The notes under the pieces were generated by a model. It was given only the letters and a program-made list of their open reading frames with translations, was not told the origin of the DNA and did no database searches. Below, piece after piece: positions 34,842-46,302 of a stretch of 64,000 nt of DNA. The translations under genes and the position numbers were made by a program. Source of the stretch: Ixodes scapularis (taxonomy: Eukaryota; Arthropoda; Arachnida; Ixodida; Ixodidae); contig NW_024609879.1 in NCBI RefSeq assembly GCF_016920785.2, forward strand, positions 16,746,078 to 16,810,077, in the 5' to 3' direction. The first letter of the stretch is position 1. Each line of letters begins with the position of its first letter.

Positions 34842-36009
34842 AAAAAAAGTTGGTATTCCAGCGATCGGACGTCTTTTCTCCTTTCGCTCATCACATTTTT
34901 TCTGTAAGTTCACCTGGTTCCACAATCTAAGGATGTACAACCAACTGGCTCAGCTCCTTATTGTGAGTGTGGGGGCCAGATGGCCAACCCCCAATATGTC
35001 GAGTGCCATTCTGGGAAGGGGGAAAGGGTTAATATATACTATACTTCGTTTCAGCTTCGGTCCGAGCGCAGCCAAAGCTACGTGTGGCCGGAGCCAATCA
35101 CACGCCGGCAAAAGGTCACGCGATCTTGCCTACACTTTTGTATCACTCCGCTGCGCCGCTGGTCGTCCGCGCCGCCCGCGCTCGCCGAGTATTTCGTCCG
35201 CTACGGGTGTATCAACGGCATTGTCTGCTACAGGTTTAAAAAGTGCCCTTTCACGTTCTGAAATTTAGTCACAAGAAATGTCAGTACGTAGGCTGGCCGC
35301 TGGCGTCTGTGTCCGAGCTTTCGACCTGTTCGGCATTTCGGCATAGTTTCGAGATGTAAGTACACACTGCAAGGTGCCCGATGACCCGGGCGTTGATGCT
35401 TCTTTCTAATGTGTGGATATACCAGGGCTCGAGGCGCAGTCCTTTCCACCAGTTTCTCGGCGTTCACTGTGATCGCTAGGTAAAGGCATGCCCTGATTTT
35501 GCCGCGTATCTGTGAATTGTAGTGACCCGGACGCTTTTCTTGTTTGCAACGCATTCGCGGTACGACGCGGCCGGAGTCTTCTGCCGAATTTGAAAGTAGA
35601 CATTCATCGCGACCGCTCGCGCCTGACGCCCAAACGTGCCTTTGCGAAATGACGTTCTGAAGCGATTTGGTGAGGAAAGCAGCGAAGCATATGATTCGGC
35701 CATTATGGGAATGAAATCACACAGAAGAACCGAGCGCGGCAGCCGTGTTGCCAGCGGATGTACGCGTTTTCACCAAACCACATGCATTTACATATATTAA
35801 TGAAAACATAAACTTGAGATATTTCATTCCTTTCGTTGCAAATCATTCTCAGCAGTACACATATGGAATGCTGTGCAATGTTTATGCACAAAACTGCTAT
35901 ATTAAAAATATTACTTTTGCGGACTACTTTGTGGTGCGTAGGAATGCTCTTCTCGAAGTTGTGAATCGTCCCTCAGCCTTTGGCTGCGCTCGAACGGAAG
36001 CTGAAACGA

Positions 36010-36850
36010 AGTCTAGGACAAAAAGACTTTCAGCCTTTCCACTCTGGTGAAGAAGGAAGACCAGCGAAGCTGAACTATGATGGGACGACCTCAAGGACGA
36101 CTTCTTGGACGACCTCACGGACGACGCCTAGAGGACGACGTCTAGGACGACGTCAAGGACGACCTCGAGGACGACGTCTAGGACGGTCTTAAAAACGACC
36201 TCTAAGACGACTTCGAGGACGACGTCTAGAGGACGACGCCTACGACGACCTCAGGGACGTCTAGGACGACCTCAAGGAGGACGCCTAGGACAACCTCAGG
36301 GACGACGTCTGGGACAACCTCAAGGACGACGTCTAGAAAACCTTAAAGACGACTTCTAGGACGACTTCTAGAACGAATTCGAGGACAACCTCTCGGGCGT
36401 CTAGGATGACCTTAAGGACGACAATGAGGACGTCTAGGACGACCTCAAAAATAACTTCTAGGATGATTTCGAGGACAACCTTAAGGACGACGTCTAAGAC
36501 GACCTCAAGGACTACTTCTAGGACGACCTCGAGGCCGTTCTAAAAGTCGTCCTAAAAGTCGTGTTCGATGACGCCTAGGGGACGTCGTCCTCTAGGCGTC
36601 GTCCTAGAGGACGACTTCTAGGATGACGCCTAGAGAAATTCAGCCTTTCCACTCTGGTGAAAACCAGAGTGCAAAGACTGAAAAGGTTGCCGCCATCTAT
36701 GAGCGCCGGTGGCAACCAGACAACCGGCAAGCCGGTTGTCTAGTTGCTGCCGTCGCTCGTAGATGGCGCTAGCTGTCCAGAGTTTTGTGTCGACACTTAT
36801 TTGGTGATGGACACGAAACTGGGAAAACTAGCCTTTAATAGCTGTAAAAG
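36010..36850 (+). mobile_element. Minisatellite-bearing element, copy I
   Basis: Starts near a CAGCGAAGCTG motif and then holds the GGACGACGTCTA array. After it come a conserved tail (TTCAGCCTTTCCACTCTGGTG), a hairpin made of GCCGCCATCTATGAGCG and its inverse (about 36690-36765) around ACAACCGGCAAGCCGGTTGT, and an end near AAACTAGCCTTTAATAGCTG. The start motif resembles that of the TIR family at 21.5, 29.9 and 38.1 kb, so they may be related. No coding capacity. Confidence 0.65.
36084..36640. repeat. Degenerate minisatellite, 12-bp core GGACGACGTCTA
   Basis: More than 35 imperfect 12-bp units, alternating mainly between GGACGACGTCTA and GGACGACCTCAA. The end (36540-36620) inverts to TAGACGTCGTCC, giving local palindromes. 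The same array, shorter, is at 37580-37745. Confidence 0.8.
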
Positions 36851-37489
36851 CGAACAGCAATGGTGTTTTACGTTGCAAAGCAGCTGAGTGTTTCACCGAC
36901 ACCCAGATATTTCCTAAAAAAAGGATCTCGTGCTGTTTGCTTTTTGTAAAATATCCGTTTTGCCAGAGCCATCTTTAGGTTTAATTTATTCATACTACTA
37001 CTTCTGGCTTGCGCCTAGTGTGATTATGAGATTCAAAATGTCACCATACAGCCAACGCGCTGGAATTTTTGAATACAACTAGAAACCAAGCACGTAATCG
37101 TTACTCTGTCGCTCAGTTCACTTGGGAGGTGTCCGAGTTCATTATGTCTCGAAGGAATTATTTTTTGTACGATAGTTTTTACTTTCCCGGCGATTTTTAT
37201 TGCAGAACAACAAGAAACTACTTCAATCTTAACGGTTTCTAAGACTAAACGATCCTCGATCTAAAAAAAAACAGATTAGTGCCAAATATGTTCAAATGTC
37301 ATAAGAGCAAATCTACATTTCCAGTGGAAATAAATGGACGACAAGAGGTCATAATGTATGGCGCATGCAGCACTCGAGGCATAGGAAAGGCAGCTCGCTG
37401 CCACGGGACACTTGCGGGTCGAGTTTCAGGGAGTCGCGGGCCGCGTATTTGAGACCCGTGGTCGCTCCAGTGTTTAGAGTGCTTCCATA

Positions 37490-37966
37490 GACCTTAGCCA
37501 AGGACTAAAGAATGAAGAGACCTTCCACTTCAAGGGAAGATAGAGGACAAGCGAAGCTGCTTCTTTACAACGTGTAGGGTGATGCCTAGAAGGCGACGTC
37601 TAGGACGACCTCGAGGACGACGCCTGAAGGACGACGCCTATGACGACCTCAGGGACGACTTCTAGGGCGACTTCAAGGACGACGTCTAGGACGATCTCAA
37701 GGACGAGTTTTAGGACGACCTCAAAGACGACCTATAGGAGGACGCCTAGAGAAATTCAGCCTTCTTGCCCTGGTGAAAACCAGAGTAAGGCTGGAAAGGT
37801 TGCCGCCATCTATGAGCGACGGCGGCAACCAGACAACCGGCAAACCGGTTGTCTTCTTTCCGTCATCGCTTATAGATGGCGGTAGCTGCCTGGAGTTTTG
37901 CGTCGACACGCTGCTTGTACGCGGACACGTTACTGGGGAAACTAGCCCTTAACAGCTCCGCTCTAA
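37490..37966 (+). mobile_element. Minisatellite-bearing element, copy II
   Basis: Same order as copy I with a shorter array (37580-37745), the tail TTCAGCCTTCTTGCCCTGGTG, the GCCGCCATCTATGAGCG hairpin (37802-37885) around ACAACCGGCAAACCGGTTGT, and the end ACTAGCCCTTAACAGCTCCG. The two copies differ strongly in array length but little in the hairpin. Confidence 0.65.
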
Positions 37967-38119
37967 AATGAAATTAAATTGCGCGATTATCTCTTATTTT
38001 TATATACCTTTTATTAACACGAATGAACAGACTTCTTATAGGCTGGTTCTCGAAACGCGAGCCAAATCACTGCTTCAAAACGTATGCATCGCAGAGAAAA
38101 AAGGTTGTTGTCCTATTGA

Positions 38120-38475
38120 TTTACAGCGAAGCTGTTTATGGCTAGGGTTCCGTGGATTTTTTAGTGTGCGTCAACGAAACCCCCATGTCTATGCTCGCAC
38201 CGCCCCCTCTTTGTCGTGGTTTCAAGCGCTTGCGTGTCGAGTTTCCTTTTCTTCCGCCGGGCGGCGGTCCCTTCGCGCGTGTCTAGTTTCCTCCGGCTCC
38301 TCGGGGCGGCAATAGTCCTCTACATGTGTCTGCGTACCTTTCGTCACGGTGACTACCGATCGAGACAATGAATATGTTCGTACCTTTGTTAAAATGTTCC
38401 GTCACGTTGTGTCGTGTGCTAAACAGCTTCGCTGGTCATCCACCCCCACAAAGTGAAATGGCTCGTGATATTTTC
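38120..38475 (+). mobile_element. TIR element, CAGCGAAGCTG family, copy C (internally deleted)
   Basis: Both ends match copies A and B, but the left-central part of about 160 bp is absent and a short unique stretch (about 38316-38375) is added. 356 bp. Confidence 0.7.
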
Positions 38476-38738
38476 TTTTTGCTAACGGGCCGATTTAGTA
38501 AAAGTAAAAACAATCGGTTTAATTAGGTTCTTAATTACCTTTGAGTGTTCACTTTTTCAATACTACCTTTACATGTTTTTTGTTTTTTTAACTTACTGGA
38601 CATCATCGAAAACCACTTACTCAGTGCCCTGTAGAAACATATATGCCACGCGAAGCATTTTACAGCGTTCCGAAGAACACTTGCGTGTTTTTCAATTTCG
38701 GTTTGTTATCAAAATGCATCTTGTACAGTCTACGGAGC

Positions 38739-38785
38739 AGACGACGCGCTGGGGTGAGAGGTGAGAGGGCATTTCACTCTCCGCC
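38739..38785 (+). repeat. Dispersed repeat shared with 7241-7286
   Basis: Contains GACGCGCTGGGGTGAGAG and then GAGAGGGCATT. Family unknown. Confidence 0.5.
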
Positions 38786-39588
38786 ATTTTTAATTGGATG
38801 GTCTATACGTGTGCCCCATCCTTAATTTTGTATGATGTATGAAGCAAAGAATCAAAGCTTATTCGGGTATTGCCTCTAAAATGACACAGCCATTTATTTC
38901 GCCGACTCGTGTTACAATTCCTTCACTTCTGCAAGGAAGGCAACGCGGTAGACGCACGCTTTGACTACGGGTCGAGGGACCGCGGAAGCAAAGATGCGCT
39001 CTGATGGGGAACAGAAGCCTACAGGGTCCTCTCAAAAGCTCTTCTGGCGTAAAAAACAATTGTATAAATAAATCAATAATTTGTGTGCAATGACACTTCT
39101 CGCAAACGTGTCTTTATTTGGTGAGTTTAACAATATGTGGCTGTAACTTTCAGGAAAAAAAGAACTTACGCCTCGAAAGGACCTTTTTTTTTTTAATGTA
39201 CTGGGAGGTAGATGATAGGCGTCCTCTGCTTGACGCGCTGGTACTCAGAGCGGGCACAAAATAAAGCAAAAGCGTGAAAGCTCCTTTGAGCCGCTGTGAG
39301 TATACCAGCGTCAACCGCAAGGTGTTGGTTGTTTTCTTCCCTGTGCGTAGGAGAAAACTGTTTTCTCAGGATTAAGTTTTTTCCTAAAACCGACCTTGAT
39401 AAAAATTAGTTTGATAAATGAACCACTTAGAGACATCTCTGTGAAAAGTTTCATTGCACCCCGTTCGTTCGTTTATTCATACAATTTTTTTACGTCCGAA
39501 TAGCTCGTGAGAAACCCGTACAAATCGAGTGTATTTTTTCAAAACCTTGTAAAACGATGTAAATGCAATTATTGTAAAGATTCAAGCT

Positions 39589-39813
39589 AGCTGGACAAGA
39601 ATAATGATAATATTCCCTGGAGAGGGGGAACAAGGGGGATCGAGGACAAGCACAAATCTCCAAATACAGATAGGTGACAAATGCGCGACTGCAAAAGTCC
39701 GCCTGGTCCTGGCATCGAAGCTAGCTGTGTTTGGAGATCTGTGTTTGTCCTTTGTCTCCCTTGTTCCTCTTCTCCAGGGATTAATATCATTATTCTTGTC
39801 TAGCTCGCTTGCA
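39589..39813. mobile_element. Inverted pair of SINE 3' parts (palindrome)
   Basis: Arms 39589-39671 and 39727-39813 are inverted copies (GACAAGAATAATGAT, CCCTGGAGA, GGAACAAGGG, ATCTCCAAA). The inner part of the left copy (39672-39715) is the antisense of the body of the SINE at 39926, including its CCAGGACCAGG block. So an antisense truncated SINE abuts a sense SINE tail. Confidence 0.65.
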
Positions 39814-39925
39814 CCTTTGCATTTAATTGCATTATCAACATAACCTTAAAATGCGGGCCGTTCACCCTTGTTGGTGTTGGACTGCAGCAGTTGTTAAGAC
39901 CCGTTTGTTCTACTGATGTCTAACT

Positions 39926-40075
39926 CCTGATTAGCTCAGTTGGTAGAGCATTCTACTGGAAATGGAGAGGTCCCTCGTTCAATACCAGGACCAGGAGGAT
40001 ATTTTCAGTCGCGCACCGTCACCTATGTTTATCCTTTGTCCCCTTTGTTCCTCTTCTACGCGAATTATTATCAGC
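39926..40075 (+). mobile_element. tRNA-derived SINE copy
   Basis: The A box TAGCTCAGTTGGTAGAGC, an anticodon-stem-like segment and a B-box-like CGTTCAATACC form a cloverleaf-like head (about 39928-40000). The tail CCTTTGTCCCCTTTGTTCC is shared with the palindrome just upstream. The acceptor stem does not pair well and the B box is degenerate, so I call a SINE head rather than a functional tRNA. Confidence 0.6.
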
Positions 40076-40079
40076 ATTG

Positions 40080-43000
40080 TAAAATGCTGCTCAGGCAAAA
40101 GTTCCATAGTTGCTTATTTGCCTCGAAATTGGCCCAACACATCAATACACACATCTCTACTAGTAACCCAAATTACATGCAACAATACCATTTTTTCTTT
40201 TTTTTGCAACAGTATGCCGCAAAAAAAAAAAAAAAAATGTGGGCAGTATGCAGCTTCTTCCCGACGGGTTAAAAACGGGTTACAAGAAGTTTCGTGACGT
40301 GAAATGAATGCTAGGAAAGCTTGTGCAAGTAGAACAAAAAATTAATAACAAGCGCCATACTATGCGTTTAGTCTGCTTGCTCGATATGCAAGTGTTAAAA
40401 ACATGTGGTCAACCCATTGAAAAGGGCGTGCAGATTTGAATATTGGTTCTTGCATCTCTTCTGTAGTTTTTTTCAATTGCTATTTTTTTTTATAAATAGT
40501 ATATAACATGCCGTGAACAGTAAAGTTTGGGTATCCTAAAAAATTGTTTAGGTAGAGTAGCTAAAAACCGCCGGATCTCCCTTTTTACTTTACTCTTTCC
40601 TATATAAAAGCGCGCCTGTAATTTATTTGCTTACTTCATTATGGTTATCTTCTTTTTTGAAAAATATTTTCAGCGGCCGGCTTCTCATAAATTGTTTAGA
40701 TAATTGCTTTAAAAGTATTTTAAAAGTATTACGTCTAAGAATACACGGTCGACAAGCTGCGACATTCAATAGCGTTTTTGATCTTTCGATTCCTCCTACG
40801 ACTGTGCAGGTCGGCTGACACATGTATATCTCCAGGTTTATAATCTGCCTAAGATTTCTTCCTTCTTGTTCCCAAATTAAACTTCAATGGAGAGTCAGTG
40901 CCTGCCCCGTCCAGTGTGCTTATTTTCTACTTCGTCAACTTATACCAACAGACTTAGTTCTTGAGTTCGTTTAAAATTTTGCTAAACTTTCATCACGTCT
41001 TCTCATCACTTCGGATTGAAACAGCCACCGTGAACAACATTGGTCATCTTGTTTCTTAAAGACAACTTTAGGCTTTAAAAACCAGCGCCCAAGTACACAT
41101 TATATTTTTTCCTAACATCAAACATCCTTGCTTCCCTTACGTCGGCGTCTGTCGTGACGAGGTATATTAAAAGAAGGTGCCTTCAAAAGTAGCTGATTTA
41201 ATCACTTCGTCATTTAACTTCGTTTCAGTGAGAGCAACAACGCGAGCAAAGCAGGATTATCAAAGAGGAGATATCGTCGCGTTTTGATAGTATACGCTCC
41301 GAACAGTGGCGTACAATAAATTTTAAGATTTAATTTCTGGAGGACAAAGAGGAGCAGAGGGTACATGGGTCTTAAGAGACTGCAAAGTAAATAAAGCACA
41401 CTGGGGATCTAGGCGAAGCATTTGGCGTTCAAAAGAGATGAACATGTCGTGGTTCAGCATTACCGGTGGTAACCAGTGGGACAGTAGCTATGGCATTCTA
41501 GTCCTAAACATATACGTCTGCATTCAAAAAAAAAAAAGTTTATCAAAACGCAAGCGTACTTTGTCTCCAGCATTCTTCGCATTGACAGAAAATTGGGGAC
41601 GATTTCTACGCTTGGTCCTAACCGCCTTCAATTTGTCAGACTAAACTTGGTGCTCAAATTGAAATCGTTTGAAAAAACACTTCCAACTTCTTTTTCATTT
41701 AACATTTTGCTTTTTTTCGCCCTTTTATAGTTAATTTAAAAAAAATGGCCAACTCGATGTGCCCTGTAAATGCTATCTACTTTTAAACGCATTTTAGATT
41801 CACTAAATTCCTTTGTGAACTTCTCAGAACGCACCGATTCTTCGCGTTCACCTGTCTCTTTCACACTGGAAATTATAAGGTTTTTTCTACTTGATCATTT
41901 CTTGAAATAATCAACATCATCCTGAATACGAGACACGACATCCTCACGTTGCCGAGTCACGTACAGTGATTTCCCTACACACTCCTATTCTCAGTGCCCC
42001 CCCCCCCCCCCCTTCTCTAAACATTTAGACCTCCCCCCCTAATATTAATTCCCGGGGAACCCCTGGTCACGTATTTCGTTCCTAGTTGCAATCACGGCTG
42101 CGCACACCTTTAACTCGTGGACGCGTGATTACTTTCTAACGCAGAAACTATCTTTTCTAGTTACTTCATTGCCACACCAGTATTTTTGTTGCTGTCCTCG
42201 AGGTCTTTCATACTGCTCAGCCTTGCGGCTTGACCGATATCAGGCTTTGTAACTTTGGTTACAAGTTACGTAAGCTGTTCCTCCTGCGCGTTTGTCACAG
42301 CACCGGAATTTGGTTCAATATCACCACAGCACCCCGAGAATAAAGAACGGCAGCGTACGGAGGTCGTAAGTTATTGGGCACTTTTTCTAAGGCGCACGAC
42401 ACTTCTTTTACCAGAGAGAGGCTATTGAAAAGGCCACATTCGGCACATTTTAAATAACTATCTCGAAGCATTAAGCCCCGTGAATATGGCATGCCGGCCA
42501 TGTCGCGCCCCCGCGTTCAAGTGGTAGCTGAGTTTTTTTTTAAATGATTCAAAACTTATGAGCGATTTTCGGAAAATTTCACCGATACACTGGTAGCTGA
42601 CAAAGCCTACGAGTACCGGGGCCTCAACGGCTCAAACTAGCAAGAACAGGCCCCATTTTCTTATTTAAAGTTTCAGAAAATCGCCTCTTAATTTTGAATA
42701 AGATTACGATTAGTTGAGAAATTTTCGCATCTGGTTCTGAACGCTGGCGCTACATTCTGGCGGAATCTGAAATTTCGGCTATGCCTACTTCATATTTTTG
42801 CGACGAAAAAAAATATCGATAACAAATTTTCTAGGAGGGGGACACGCGCTGTACGTTATCTTGTTTAGTGCCCGTTTTCCCTGACTCATGCGATTTTCAC
42901 GCAAGGCTTTCGGGTACTTAAATAAAATAATTAAACGAATAAACAGGCGCTTTTGATATTGCCAGAGGACAAACGCGTGTTCTTATTACTTTATACGCTT

Positions 43001-43150
43001 CCTTTTTTTCAGGAATAGTTTTTAAAACATTTATAGTTTTAGTGACCGAAAACTTAAGAAACCAGGGCGTGTCAAGTTCCACGTCACCTTATAATTAGTC
43101 CACAATCAATCAAAGTGCGGTATTAACCGATGAGCACGCCGAATAACATA
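40080..43150. other. Intron sequence without recognised features
   Basis: Lies between M13 exons 2 and 1. AT-rich with homopolymers (for example poly-C at about 41998-42012). No domain, inverted-repeat pair or splice-bounded frame could be supported. Confidence 0.35.
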
Positions 43151-43192
43151 TCACGAAGTGAGAAACGCGAAGAAAATGCGGAGCGCAAGTTG

Positions 43193-43390
43193 GTCTGCTT
43201 CTTCCACAGGGGTTGCAATGATGTCAGAAAGACGCCGAACTCCTATTGGCCAAGTGAAAAAAAAAATAGTGAGTACACTTCAATCATCTAGCATTGAGGC
43301 CTACCCTCCATCCTTTCAGTCACAGCCAATCAGAGCTCGGTATCGTTCTGACGTCACTGCAACTCCTGCGCCAAAAGCAGACGACTCGCT
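43193..43390. repeat. Inverted repeat, about 60-bp arms with TGACGTCA
   Basis: The left arm (43193-43252, GTCTGCTTCTTCCACAGG start) is mirrored, diverged, at 43325-43390. The right arm contains CTGACGTCA and a CCAATCAGAGCTC block. The same block occurs singly at about 30530-30605. It has a CCAAT-like element and a CRE, so it may be promoter-derived. Confidence 0.55.
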
Positions 43391-43556
43391 CCCCACCAAG
43401 CCCCGACGTTCTCAAGCGGACAGTGAGCATGACCACACAAACGTAATTCGTAACATCTGCTAAGGCTTCGGCATAACCTCCTAAATAAGAGCGCCATGGT
43501 CGCGGGTAGAATTTGGCCCCGGCAGTGGTCCGAGGGTGTTGTTGCTGCCCACTCAC

Positions 43557-43775
43557 ATTGACCATCCTCGGCCCTCCCGTCAAGTGCTGGGTGTCCGGCA
43601 CAACTTGCCACCGGAAGAAAGGGAAGACAAAGAGCATCGACATCTTCGCCGTCGCCACGTCTATGGGAAAGCTGTCGTTGTCGTGGAAGGGAAAGCCCTG
43701 GAGGTTCAGTTCCGTCATCACCCGCCGGTAGTCCTCTCGCTGAGTCTTGCCCCGATCGACTGTGGATAGCATCCA
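43557..43775 (-). CDS. M13 metallopeptidase (neprilysin-like), exon 1 of those visible
   Basis: 73 codons bounded by acceptor TTCTTGAGTAG and a strong donor GTGAGT, phase 0 at both ends, so AAT joins CTG of exon 2 in frame. It reads DYRRVMTELNLQGFPFHDN and further PFFRWQVVPDTQHLTGG. M13 proteins have a Gly-Trp-Pro-like site in this place, here LQGFPF, followed by a strand-rich segment. The start is not the gene start: no signal-anchor or CDDFY-type block is here, so upstream exons are expected to the right. A second open frame over the same bases is a shadow. Phase agreement with four other exons argues against a random ORF. Confidence 0.6.
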
Positions 43776-43799
43776 CTACTCAAGAACACGAAGACAACA

Positions 43800-46300
43800 G
43801 AGAAAGAGCGAAGACGAAAACGAAACTAAGACGAAAATAAAGACAATATGAAATGAAATAAAAACGACAGAGTGAAAGACGAAACGATGTCGAAAACGAA
43901 GATAGAGTTCCAGCAGAAATAATTAGTCATTAGTCATTTTTACTCAAGAACGTTCATAAAAGCATACAGGAGCCAACAATGGCTTCTGTTACACCGCCCA
44001 ACGAAAAGTTAAAAAAAAAAAAAAATGTGATAAAATGCCCGAGAACAAAAGCAGTTAAGTGTTGCGCAAAAAAAGAGTCGTTCGCAACAGCGAGGTTGAA
44101 GCAGTTCGGAAACCCCAAAATCTAAATGAGAATTATAAAACATAGTTGATATTCACTAGATATAAACATTGTTAGGTGACATATCTGTCAGAAAGATAAA
44201 ATCCTATCAGTGTATACGGCTGTCTCAGTGAGATAGCCTGCAAAATTTCAAAAGGGAAATGTTTAAAGACATTTGTCACGTAACATTCGCGTGTATACTT
44301 GCCGTATTGTGGACAAACTAAATTTTAAGTCTCGAAAACAAAACAATCAAAATTAAGTTTTTTTTTAATCGTTTGATTAAAATTAGCGTAGGACAACGGT
44401 TGGAATAAATAGTACACGGAGACATGGCAATTTTAAATAGTGAAACAAGTCAGTACCGTCAGAGATTAGCATTCCATAAGATACACTTTTCAATATATGC
44501 TTTTAAGCTACAATCTATTTTGTTGTGTCAGTAGCCAGAACGGTTTCCAAACACCGTGACTTCACGGCGTCACATGATGTCAGGGAGTCACGTGGCGGCA
44601 TGATGTCATGTAATGTCACAGTCCTTCCATGACGGTTCTTCGTAACAATTCTTTATAACGGTTTTTTATTATCTCTTTTTATAAAATCGCGGTTGATACA
44701 ACACATTGTGTGCTAAACAAAATTTGGCAATGTGCAAAACTGGGGCTCTCTTAGCGGATGAGGCGAATTCTGGCGAACGACTGCCAACAAAGGGCTGAGT
44801 TTCGGTTTTTGCATCCTAGAAGCGTTGCCACATAGCTACATTAGTTTTATCGTCGTTCAGAGGCAATATTTTGTTTTTTCTTCTTCGAACGACAGAGCTC
44901 AAACCTGGGTCGGGGCAGTTATGGTGGCTAGATCCCCCATAGTGCCGTGGTAGTCGGATATTCTTGGTCTTGAGATCGACCTAGAGGTGGCGCGACTGTC
45001 ACGCTATCATCGTCATCATCGTATAACCTGTTGTGCGAGGTGCTGATTTTCGGCGCACAGGTACTTTGACATGACCGTCACTTGGCACAACACTTATTAT
45101 AGCAAAAAGAGTTGGCATAGCGAAACCAGGTGGAAACTTAGTTTGGGCGGCGTAACTAAATGGGAACTGGTTTTGACCGTCAAAGGCTGTCAAAGGCAAG
45201 TCATCGTGGGAGGTGCACACTTTACAGGTAGGATGGGGCCAGTGGACGGTACTTCCAGTTGACGGTACTTCCAGTTTGAACCACTTTGCGATAGGTGGCT
45301 CTAAAGCCGAGAAGAAAAAAAAATTGTTGTCTACAGAACTCGGGGTGTCAGCGTTTCCACATCCAAAAGGAGGCTGATCAAGAAAGAAAGCACACCACAT
45401 AAACTTCCATGCTCAAACGTCGATTCTCCAGTGATTCCGAGTTTCATTGTTGTTTTCTTTAGATTTATATTTGTCACTTGTTTACCGTTCGAATCTTTCT
45501 TCATGAAGTACAGATTGCGTGCCATACTTGTCTAGAAATATCATCGACACGTACGATGGGGACGAAACTTCTTTGGAGGGCATTCCTTCAACGAAATTGG
45601 CACTGCATACCCGCGAGTGTGGGATGGCATTTCAGTTCGTCCCATCGGCGCTGACACATGTAGGCGTTACTGGTACGAAAACAAACGCAGAGCGCAAAGC
45701 GGCAGTGTAGAATATGTCAGCCATGCCGACACAGTGGCAGACATGATCGGGAGATCAAATTTCTCGCGTCGTACGGCACGGCTCCATCGTTGTCGCTGTC
45801 CCACAAAACATCGGCGAGGTGAAAAACTGTGAAACTTTGTCTCCACGAGATATGACGCATAACTATTGAAGCACTTAATGACGCAGCACGGGCAGCACTT
45901 CATGCTGTGAACCCAGCGCAACCGCACCACTCCGACTTCAATGCGTACCAACGTACGCGGCGTGGTTTCGGTTTCGTTTTCTCTGGGGGTTCTCACAGCC
46001 TACCTTCGGTACCGGCCGCGTGGCGGCACCCACTCATGTTTACAAACAAACCGGAGCATCCCTAGCGGACGCCACCGGCGCCGCGCATGCGCGATGGGGG
46101 TGTGGGCAAGAAGCTCGCCGTCGCCCATAAACAAACCATTGAAATACGATGTTATCGGCGTCGGTGTGAGTACCCCTGCCCTTTTTCGCGTTCGAATTGT
46201 TGATTCTCCGTCTTCCTGGCAATGTCTGACTAGTTGAGCGGCCTCAGCGAAATGGACTTCTTCCAAAACCGACGCGCCCCATCGCGGCGAACTACCACGC
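43800..46300. other. Mixed sequence upstream of M13 exon 1; no exon supported
   Basis: I looked for the N-terminal M13 block (CDDFY...VCG type) and did not find it. A 133-codon frame at 44999-45400 (minus) shows no domain. The stretch from 46000 is CpG-richer and could be a promoter, but I see no defined start. Confidence 0.3.
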
Positions 46301-46302
46301 AG

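Larger units (their letters stand above)
31452..34940. mobile_element. Second Penelope-like element, head-to-head pair with an insertion
   Basis: A minus copy (about 32580 down to 31452) and a plus copy (about 32584 up to 34940) are opposed. Their outer ends match as inverted repeats (GATTGTGGAACCAG, ACTTACAGAAAAA, GGAGAAAAGACGTCCGAT). The minus copy has an internal deletion joining the N-terminal block to the pre-endonuclease block. The plus copy keeps a near-complete RT but carries a retroposon insertion at 34430-34841. Sequence differs from the 11.6-13.8 kb element, so this is a separate family. Confidence 0.75.

Noticed and set aside
36084..37750. Regularly spaced units resembling a CRISPR array
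   Set aside because: The units are 12 bp with no unique spacers, in a eukaryotic window, and the same array sits in a repeated element.
39928..40000. Functional tRNA gene with anticodon GGA
   Set aside because: The acceptor stem does not pair, the B box is degenerate, there is no serine-type long variable arm, and the tail is shared with neighbouring SINE copies.
43354..43776. 140-codon frame overlapping M13 exon 1
   Set aside because: It is a shadow in another frame on the same strand. The exon frame has the better splice sites and phase with the other exons.
44999..45400. 133-codon minus-strand frame as the missing N-terminal M13 exon
   Set aside because: No CDDFY-type block, no signal-anchor helix and no matching splice borders were seen.
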